Shown piece after piece: positions 1 through 4,556 of a stretch of DNA of 5,067 nt. The position numbers were made by a program, and so were the translations under genes. Origin of the DNA: Chloroflexota bacterium (GTDB lineage Bacteria > Chloroflexota > Chloroflexia > Thermomicrobiales > UBA6265). The notes under the pieces are model-generated. The model searched no databases, had not been told where the DNA came from, and worked only from the letters and a program-made list of their open reading frames with translations. The stretch spans positions 1-5,067 of the forward strand of contig JAHWJF010000318.1 in assembly GCA_019348515.1 (NCBI GenBank), written 5' to 3'. Numbering within the stretch: position 1 is the first letter of the stretch; the number at the start of each line of letters is the position of its first letter.

Positions 1-332
1 GTCGTGGTGGTCGGCTTGGGCCATTTGAAGCACCGCAAGCACATCTTCCAGGAGTCGCACGTCCCGTCACAGCAGACGTAGATGCAGTTCGGTGGGATCG
101 ATGTTGCTGCCACAGCCTCGGCGCCGCCGCGGCGGCCGCGGCGCTTGCCGCGCTTGCGCTTGGCCTCCGCTGTCTTCGCGTGGGAGCTAACCCCGGACAC
201 ACCGGTGGCGAGAGCCGCCACCAACAGGCCGGCCACCCGTCGCCGTGGGACCCGACCGTGCAGCGACCGCGCCAGGGTATCGAACGCGGCATCGTCCTTG
301 TCGATGGAAGTCTCGATGTGCGTGTTGTCCAT
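1..332 (-). CDS. Secreted Cys-rich protein with Tat-like leader (3' end cut off by window edge)
   Basis: I do not recognise a named family. The reading frame opens at an ATG (330-332) and stays open for 110 codons to the window edge. The start is set by a strong Shine-Dalgarno, GGAGGAGG (338-345), 5 nt upstream. Residues 1-27 are polar and include FDTLARSL. Residues 29-48 carry a PRRR motif and a hydrophobic stretch (VAGLLVAALATGVSGV), resembling a twin-arginine or basic signal peptide. Residues 58-70 are a very basic KRKRGKRRGRRGG linker. From residue 83 a Cys-rich segment begins, with Cys at 83, 87, 88, 92, 98 and 101 (C-x3-CC-x3-C-x5-C-x2-C). This suggests a disulfide-bonded or metal-binding extracellular domain, but its fold and function cannot be named. 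The gene is divergent from the YtxJ-like gene. Confidence is high that it is a gene and low on function. Confidence 0.8.
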   Translation of the reverse strand, partial: MDNTHIETSIDKDDAAFDTLARSLHGRVPRRRVAGLLVAALATGVSGVSSHAKTAEAKRKRGKRRGRRGGAEAVAATSIPPNCIYVCCDGTCDSWKMCLRCFKWPKPTTT

Positions 333-337
333 CCGTT

Positions 338-345
338 CCTCCTCC
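338..345 (-). promoter_or_regulatory. Ribosome binding site of the Cys-rich protein gene
   Basis: On the minus strand GGAGGAGG lies 5 nt before the ATG at 332. It is a near-perfect anti-SD match and fixes the start codon. Confidence 0.8.
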
Positions 346-378
346 AGCTCATGCAGTCCCTCAGACCTCCGGGATTGG

Positions 379-391
379 CCCTACCGTAGGG
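379..391. repeat. Small palindrome CCCTAC-N-GTAGGG in the divergent intergenic region
   Basis: This is a perfect 6-bp inverted repeat around one central base, 47 bp ahead of the minus-strand start. It overlaps the only TAnnnT hexamer (TACGGT, 383-388 on the minus strand) that could serve as a -10 box for that gene. It could therefore be an operator. Its short length means chance is not excluded. Confidence 0.35.
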
Positions 392-414
392 GTACCTGGG
401 GGGGTGACTGTCAA
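383..414 (-). promoter_or_regulatory. Possible promoter of the Cys-rich protein gene
   Basis: The minus strand shows a perfect -35 hexamer TTGACA (409-414). The best TAnnnT -10 candidate is TACGGT (383-388), but the spacer is 20 nt, longer than the usual 16-18, and contains a run of seven C. The -35 lies inside one of two copies of a 16-bp direct repeat. The call rests on the consensus -35 and its place upstream of a good RBS; the -10 is weak. Confidence 0.3.
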
Positions 415-446
415 GCCGGGAACGGCATTGCTGTCAAATCGGGAAC
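408..446. repeat. Two 16-bp direct repeats, GTTCCCGRYTTGACAG on the minus strand
   Basis: The copies lie at 408-423 and 431-446, differ at two bases, and are 23 bp apart, about two helical turns. Each contains TTGACA on the minus strand. They may be tandem regulator sites over a promoter. Alternatively they may be an orphan end of an insertion sequence, since some families, such as IS21, have repeated copies of their terminal sequence. No transposase remnant is visible nearby. Confidence 0.55.
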
Positions 447-577
447 AACGCGGAGACGCGGTTGAGCGTGATCGAGACCGCGGGTGGCACGCGGCGTGGA
501 TAGGAATCATTGCGAGCCGCGTCCCCGGCGGCGCCGACGCCTGACCGCACGATCTTGAGAAGAGGAGAATCACGAGC

Positions 578-940
578 GTGGACACCGCGATGGGTACTGC
601 CAGGGATCCGGAGGAGCACTTCGTCCCGGTCGCCGATCGGGACGAACTGGACCGGCTCTTCGCTGAATCGGCCGAGCAGCCGATCGTTCTGTTCAAGCAC
701 GATTTTGCCTGCCACATAAGCGCCAACGCCTACCGCGAGCTGGCGGCGGTCCCGGGCGAGGTACCACTGATCGATGTCGAGCGCCAAAGGGGGCTCGCCG
801 TCGAGGTGGCGAGCCGGACCGGAATCGAGCACGAGTCGCCGCAGGTGATCGTGCTGCGCAACGGGCGGCCGGTCTATGCCGCCTCCCACTGGGATATCAC
901 CCGGGAGGATGTGACGCGCGTGGCCGCCGGCGGCGAGTAG
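578..940 (+). CDS. ytxJ: YtxJ/BrxC-family monothiol bacilliredoxin-like protein
   Basis: This 120-residue protein matches the YtxJ (DUF2847) family, thioredoxin-fold proteins that in bacilli (BrxC) remove bacillithiol from oxidised proteins in the cytoplasm. The strand-loop segment PIVLFKHDFACHIS (35-48) holds the single cysteine, Cys45. It is followed by IDVERQRGLAVEVASRTGI and the family signatures HESPQ (85-89) and ASHWDIT (102-108). The usual active-site motif is close to TCPIS; here it reads ACHIS, with His in place of Pro. No signal peptide is seen. The GTG start at 578 is preferred because AGGAG (563-567) lies 10 nt upstream; the ATG at 590 would be 22 nt away. Length is normal for the family. 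Whether this organism makes bacillithiol cannot be told from the window. The family call is firm; the physiological partner thiol is inferred. Confidence 0.88.
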   Translation: MDTAMGTARDPEEHFVPVADRDELDRLFAESAEQPIVLFKHDFACHISANAYRELAAVPGEVPLIDVERQRGLAVEVASRTGIEHESPQVIVLRNGRPVYAASHWDITREDVTRVAAGGE

Positions 941-2062
941 GCGGCGCGGCGAACGAAAATGGTCCATCCCCCGGCGACCCGGTGCACCGTGCCCGTCACG
1001 CCCAACCCGATCCCGGTGCCCCCGTTTCGGGCGGGTGTCCGCCCACTCGGCCGCGCTACGTCGCACCGGTAGCGCATGCCCGCGCCTCCTCGGCGCCATC
1101 GTGGTCCATGGTGAAGCCCGCGTCGATCCGGCCGCCGCCTCGGCGTGCGCTCCAAGTGGTGAGCGGACCTCATCGGGACCTGCTCCACCCGGCCTTGTCC
1201 CTGGCCTGTCTCGGCTTGGTCGTCCACGACGCGGGACGCTAGCCGACGAGAGCCAGCACCTCGCCAACTCCCGCGGCATCGTCTGCATCGACGCGTGGCC
1301 GCTCGGCGGTTCGCCTAAGTCCCGGCCCACGGCTCACGCCCGTGCCGTCCGGCGGTTTCGCGCCGCTACGGGGCCCTCGTCCGCCCGCCACACCAGCCGT
1401 GTGGGCCGTACACAACGGCGTCCTGAATGGTTACTGTCGGCACCACTCGATGGGGGCGGGCTATCCCGCGTAGAACCACATCGATCGATTGAGTCTCGCA
1501 TTTCCAGGAGCGCCGGGTACGTTGGCCGGGGCTCAGCGCTTGTTCACGTTCGGTTGGAGAACTGGCACACACATTCGTCGGCGTCTCGAGGCTCACCATC
1601 GAATGCTTGGCCATTGGCCCCCCGGCAGTGCGTCGGCCGGCGGCGCCCAGGCCCAATGGTCCCCAAGACGCAATCGTGCACTGCCTGGAAATACTCTTCA
1701 CATGTGGACTAACGAGGTTCTCAGCATCAGCTGTATCTACGAATCTCCGGTGAGCTGCAGACACTGCCGAGACCATGGATGTTCAGAGATCAATGCGGCA
1801 CGCCACATGCGTTCTGTCCCGTTCTGTGGCGTCGTCGGGGGGCCGGACGTGGATTAAATGCGGAATATCAGCGGGGGTCGCCGAGTTCACAGCTTCGAAC
1901 GGCCCCTAACGCTGACACGCCCCAGGCACGCCCAGCGACGGTCAAACAACTGCTCGCATCTGGCCCGCGGCGCGGGCGCGGAGGCGATACCAGATCGCAG
2001 ACGCCGCATCCGGAACCCACCCCATCGATCGCGCATCCTGAAGGTTTTGAACGGAGACCGGG
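941..2062. other. Long gene-free stretch
   Basis: No convincing gene is seen on either strand over 1.1 kb. Open frames exist because of high GC, but their translations are Arg/Pro/Ser-rich, carry no recognisable domain and no good RBS, and overlap one another. A GGGCGG-GTGT-CCGCCC hairpin (1029-1044) lies about 90 nt after the YtxJ-like gene and could help end its transcript, though no T-tract follows. Other small marks are a 10-bp palindrome ATCGATCGAT (1480-1489), a tandem 10-bp repeat (1811-1830) and a GCCCGC-GGC-GCGGGC hairpin (1963-1977). It may hold decayed sequence or a long leader for the sulfotransferase. Confidence 0.5.
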
Positions 2063-2827
2063 ATGATATTCAACGATGACGTCTTGTTCCTCCATGTGCC
2101 GAAGACGGGCGGGTTGTCCGTTACGCGCTATCTTCTCGACACGCTGCCGAAACCCCTCGCCATTACTCACCCGATCTACGATGACGGCCTCGACAGGCGG
2201 GGAATCACCCAGGTCGATGGCGCACGCCACGAATCGATGGCCGAAGCCAGGAATATTCTCCGCGCGCTCGGCCGGGACATCCCCCAGTTCCGGATGGTGA
2301 TGGTGGGCATGAGGAACCCCTACGACCAGGAGGTTTCGCGGTACGCCTACCTCCGCCAAGGGCACCATTGGGAATCGGGCCCGGAGCAGGATCTGGCACT
2401 CGCGTCGGACTTCGAGACGTTCGCCATCGGCAACTGCCAGGCGGGCGGCCGGTGGAATCAGTACGGGCTAGAGGGCGGCAGACCGCGTCCGAACGAGATC
2501 CGGGACTACTACATGCTCGACGGCGCGCTGCCCGACAACCTCACGGTGATCCGCTTCGAGCATCTCGCCGACGACCTCCTTGGTGCGCTGGCCGCGATTG
2601 GCATTGTTGGAGCGCCGGAATTTCCCTGGGACAACCGCTCCGATCACTCTGCCTACGCTACGTACTATTCCCCCGCGGCGGAGGCTGCCGTCTACGACCG
2701 CTACCGCTGGGTGTTCGACCAGGGCTTTTACGGTCGGCTTCGCCCGGCGCAATGCGGCACTGTTCAATTTCGAGGTGGGTCCCCCAATCGACGCTCGCCC
2801 GCGGGCGTGTCTAGTAGTCAATGGTGA
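2063..2827 (+). CDS. PAPS-dependent sulfotransferase family protein
   Basis: This 254-residue protein has the hallmarks of the sulfotransferase fold, which moves a sulfuryl group from PAPS to a hydroxyl of a glycan, lipid or small molecule. The 5'-phosphosulfate loop is HVPKTGGLSVTRYL (11-24), starting just after a short beta strand (VLFL). The 3'-phosphate site is MRNPYDQEVSRYAY (83-96), with the expected Arg84 and Ser92. Later family-like segments are TVIRFEHLADDL (161-172) and a C-terminal DHSAYATYYSP...YDRYRWVFDQGFY (194-223). This VPKTGG type resembles carbohydrate sulfotransferases acting on surface polysaccharides; the acceptor here is unknown. No signal peptide or membrane segment is seen. 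The ATG start has GGAG (2053-2056) 6 nt upstream. The last roughly 28 residues, after YGRL, are Ser/Arg/Gly-rich and look unlike the family. It has no close neighbour on its strand. Confidence 0.88.
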   Translation: MIFNDDVLFLHVPKTGGLSVTRYLLDTLPKPLAITHPIYDDGLDRRGITQVDGARHESMAEARNILRALGRDIPQFRMVMVGMRNPYDQEVSRYAYLRQGHHWESGPEQDLALASDFETFAIGNCQAGGRWNQYGLEGGRPRPNEIRDYYMLDGALPDNLTVIRFEHLADDLLGALAAIGIVGAPEFPWDNRSDHSAYATYYSPAAEAAVYDRYRWVFDQGFYGRLRPAQCGTVQFRGGSPNRRSPAGVSSSQW

Positions 2828-3001
2828 GAACCATGAACCGCCCGTCGCGCCAAGTCCGCACGTGAGGGTCTATTCCCACATATGTCTGCACATCGAGCCC
2901 CTCGCACGTAGCAAGTGCCGTTAAGCGCCTGCTTTCAGGGGAACCGAGCCCCTCCCTCAGGGGCATGCCGACAAGCCCAAGGCAGAGCCATAGATTGGCG
3001 C

Positions 3002-3018
3002 CTGGCATGATGGTTGCG
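3002..3018 (+). promoter_or_regulatory. Sigma-54-like -24/-12 match (weak)
   Basis: CTGGCATG-ATGG-TTGCG matches the sigma-54 consensus CTGGCACG-N4-TTGCA except at two positions, with the correct 4-nt spacing between blocks. It would start a transcript near 3029, about 75 nt before the surface-protein gene at 3106. No enhancer-binding protein or rpoN is in view, and the lineage suggested by the window may lack sigma-54, so chance is likely. Confidence 0.2.
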
Positions 3019-3092
3019 TGACCCGCTGACACCGGTCACACGGCCGGTCATCACCAGTCCGGGCTGCTTCAGCGCAGCCAAGGATCCTTCGC

Positions 3093-3102
3093 GGAGGAGG
3101 GG
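3093..3102 (+). promoter_or_regulatory. Strong ribosome binding site of the surface-protein gene
   Basis: GGAGGAGGGG lies 3 nt before the ATG at 3106, placing the core GGAGG at normal spacing. It fixes this start codon and suggests strong translation. Confidence 0.75.
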
Positions 3103-3105
3103 AAC

Positions 3106-3573
3106 ATGCGGCGGTTGCATACGTTGTTCCAGGAAGGGGTCGAGGAGGAGGAAGCGACGACCTCTCGTCGAGGCGTGATCGTTGGTTCACTCAAACTCGC
3201 CGGCGGCGGAGCCCTCGCGCTCGCCTTCGCCGGCACTCCCGGGATTGCCCACCTCGCGGCTGCGCAGGAAGACCAGGACGACGACGGCCAGGGCGGTGAC
3301 GGAGAGGGCGGCGGTGGCGGTGGTGGCCGAGACCGCGATGGCGATGGCGGTGGTGGCGGCGGTCGCGGTGGCGACGGTGAGGGCGGCGGTGGTGGCGGCC
3401 GAGGAGGCCAGGACGCCGCTCAGGTCAATGGTGTTCCCCGTACCGGCGTCGGCAACCTCGGTGGTTCGGACGGACAGACGGCTGGCTTGATCGGCCTCGC
3501 GGCCGCTGGCGCTGCGGCGGCCGCTGTCTTTGTGCGTCACCGGGCGAGCGTGGAGCAAGCAACGGACGTGTAG
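3106..3573 (+). CDS. Tat-exported Gly/Asp-rich surface protein with VPRTG sorting-like signal
   Basis: This 155-residue protein is built like a wall-anchored surface protein. Residues 1-19 are polar with an acidic EEEE patch. TSRRGVIVGSLKLAGGGALALAFAG (19-43) is a twin-arginine signal with its hydrophobic core, and cleavage is likely after AAA (51-53). Residues 54-102 are almost only Gly, Asp, Glu, Arg and Gln, an extended low-complexity segment. Next come VPRTG (110-114), an LPxTG-like sortase motif, a hydrophobic helix GLIGLAAAGAAAAAVFV (127-143) and a basic tail RHR, the three-part layout of a sortase substrate. No catalytic domain is present, so a structural or spacer role is inferred. 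No sortase gene is in the window. The gene has a strong RBS and its own terminator, so it is probably monocistronic. An ordinary C-terminal membrane anchor is the alternative reading. Confidence 0.82.
   Translation: MRRLHTLFQEGVEEEEATTSRRGVIVGSLKLAGGGALALAFAGTPGIAHLAAAQEDQDDDGQGGDGEGGGGGGGRDRDGDGGGGGGRGGDGEGGGGGGRGGQDAAQVNGVPRTGVGNLGGSDGQTAGLIGLAAAGAAAAAVFVRHRASVEQATDV
3292..3402 (+). repeat. GGDGEG(6-7)R repeat inside the surface-protein gene
   Basis: Two copies of a GGDGEG-polyGly-Arg unit (residues 63-75 and 88-99) are separated by a DRDGD-polyGly segment. The DNA is a run of GGTGGC/GGCGGT triplets prone to expansion and contraction, so length may vary between strains. Confidence 0.6.
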
Positions 3574-3597
3574 GTTCCAATCAGATCTTTCCGAGGA

Positions 3598-3639
3598 CAG
3601 AGGCCCCGTTTCCTCGCTAGGACGGGGCCTCTGCTTTTT
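3598..3639 (+). terminator. Intrinsic terminator of the surface-protein gene
   Basis: A perfect 12-bp stem, CAGAGGCCCCGT (3598-3609) with ACGGGGCCTCTG (3622-3633), has a 12-nt loop and is followed by C and five T (3635-3639). It lies 24 nt after the stop codon. This is a classic Rho-independent terminator on the plus strand. Confidence 0.92.
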
Positions 3640-3641
3640 CC

Positions 3642-3661
3642 CACCCGGCTAGCGCCGGGTG
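3642..3661. repeat. Second hairpin directly after the terminator
   Basis: CACCCGGC-TAGC-GCCGGGTG is a perfect 8-bp stem with a 4-nt loop, 2 nt beyond the T-tract of the preceding terminator. No T-run follows on either strand. It sits between two converging genes and may back up termination or protect the 3' end of the minus-strand transcript. Confidence 0.6.
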
Positions 3662-3739
3662 TCGCCTATGCGGCACTCAATTCGTTGGCTGTCGCAGCCG
3701 GGCCCTTGTGTCCAGACTCCCGCGCCGCTCACTCAGCGC

Positions 3740-3976
3740 TTATCTGCCGGCAGCGGGATCCTCTACCCCTAGCTCAATCAGGAACTGACGGTAGGCGTCG
3801 TTCCGGTCTCTTCCGGAGCTGGTCCGCGTCTGCGCCCCCGGCACGAACTCGGCGGCCGGGGCCCGCTGAAACTCGACCCTGTACCCATCACCAATCTGAT
3901 CGTCGCGAACGATATGCCACCCCGCTTCACTGATGCGGCGCTCGAGCTCTACCCGCTCCTCGTATCCCTCATCCAT
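3740..3976 (-). CDS. Conserved-looking small protein of unknown function (78 residues)
   Basis: I do not recognise a named family. The protein is small, charged and soluble, with no signal peptide, membrane segment or cysteine. Residues 1-18 form a likely acidic helix (EERVELERRISEAG), followed by WHIVRDDQ and a strand-like GYRVEFQRA (31-39). FVPGAQTRTSSGRDRNDAYRQFL (44-66) follows, ending in a second helix. The alternating helix-strand layout looks like a compact alpha/beta fold. The ATG at 3976 is preferred because GGGGGA sits 6 nt upstream. An in-frame ATG at 3997 would add seven residues but has no clear RBS. It lies right after the truncated serine hydrolase remnant, on the same strand, and converges on the surface-protein gene. 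It is probably a real cytoplasmic protein; no role is proposed. Confidence 0.65.
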   Translation of the reverse strand: MDEGYEERVELERRISEAGWHIVRDDQIGDGYRVEFQRAPAAEFVPGAQTRTSSGRDRNDAYRQFLIELGVEDPAAGR

Positions 3977-4038
3977 CAGGCGTCCCCCATCACTCATTCA
4001 GAACCGACCCACTACAGCGGCCGCTTTCCACCGTGAGG

Positions 4039-4502
4039 TTACCCATGCAGAGACCGGACCAACCGCCGCAGCTGTCCAAGCCGTAGAGTGGCCAGCATCA
4101 GAGACGTCATCGACTTGGTGATCGAGCCGATACGAAACCGCGTGCTCGGCGTGACCGGCTCGCCGCTCTCCAGGTTCCTCACCCCGAAACCGCGGTTGCA
4201 GATGATCTTGTTCCCCTGCACGAGGGCGTCCGCCACCCCCGGGCACCTGGAACATCTGCATCGCGGCCTCGACGTCGGCCTCGAAACCTCGCAACGTGGC
4301 GTCAGAGAACGACACAGGCCCTCCAGGTGTCGCGACTGGGGTAGCGGCGTCACGTTGGGCGGCGGCCCAATCCTGTTCGATGCCGGCGAGTGGACCGAGA
4401 GCCGTTGTCAGCCCCACCCCCAGCGATACCGCGCATCGCGGCACGCCGGGTCAAGCGGGGGGCTGGGAAGCGGGCGGGCGGACTGCAGCTCGTTTCGTCC
4501 AT
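4039..4502 (-). pseudogene. Serine hydrolase (beta-lactamase/PBP type), N-terminal remnant with frameshifts
   Basis: This is the start of a secreted serine hydrolase of the class C beta-lactamase/PBP-like family, split over frames. From ATG 4502 one frame reads MDETSC...LTRRAAMRGIAG, a Tat signal. At the C5 run 4417-4421 (GGGGG on the coding strand) one extra base moves the continuation VGLTTALGPLAG to a second frame. That frame runs through a Thr/Pro linker to EAAMQMFQVPG. At the next G5 run (4236-4240) another extra base shifts ALVQGNKIICNRGFGVRNLESG and TRFRIGSITKSMTSL into the first frame again or an equivalent one. SITK (about 4114-4125) holds the catalytic Ser and Lys. After LATL the similarity fades, perhaps with one more shift (GPVSAW near 4034-4055), and a stop lies at 4039. 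The YxN and C-terminal parts are absent. The stop of a similar gene lies 54 bp upstream. Sequencing error could explain the shifts but not the missing rest. Confidence 0.8.
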
Positions 4503-4556
4503 GGATCCATCCCGTCTGTTGCTCGCGCGCGGCCAGCGCGCGACGATGACTACTGT

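Larger units (their letters stand above)
2828..3105. other. Intergenic region and leader before the surface-protein gene
   Basis: No confident gene lies here. A minus-strand frame (3032 to 2811) ends in a plausible-looking tail (GIDPHVRTWRDGRFMVLTIDY-like) but has no recognised domain. The stretch also holds two copies of CGAGCCCCTC (2894-2903 and 2945-2954), two copies of CCGGTCA 12 bp apart (3032-3038 and 3044-3050), and a GGCTGC-TTCAGC-GCAGCC hairpin (3062-3079) just ahead of the ribosome binding site at 3093. Confidence 0.5.

Noticed and set aside
434..1330. Long minus-strand open frame of 298 codons
   Set aside because: It runs antisense through the well-supported YtxJ-like gene, is Arg/Gly/Pro-rich with no domain, and fits the shadow frames expected at high GC.
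1035..1712. Plus-strand open frame of 225 codons in the gene-free stretch
   Set aside because: The translation is rich in Arg, Ser and Pro, has no recognisable motif and no good RBS, and overlaps equally long frames on both strands.
1489..1857. Plus-strand frame with a Cys/His-rich end (CIYESPVSCRHCRDHGC)
   Set aside because: The Cys spacing suggests a zinc-binding motif at first sight, but the rest has no protein-like pattern and no RBS, and no family match is recognised.
1868..2368. Minus-strand open frame of 166 codons
   Set aside because: It is antisense to the start of the sulfotransferase, whose motifs are clear.
3292..3402. CRISPR-like or minisatellite array
   Set aside because: The repeats are in-frame Gly-codon runs inside a coding region, without spacers of regular length.
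3187..3558. Minus-strand Ala/Thr-rich frame opposite the surface-protein gene
   Set aside because: It is a by-product of the GGT/GGC triplet repeats read on the other strand.
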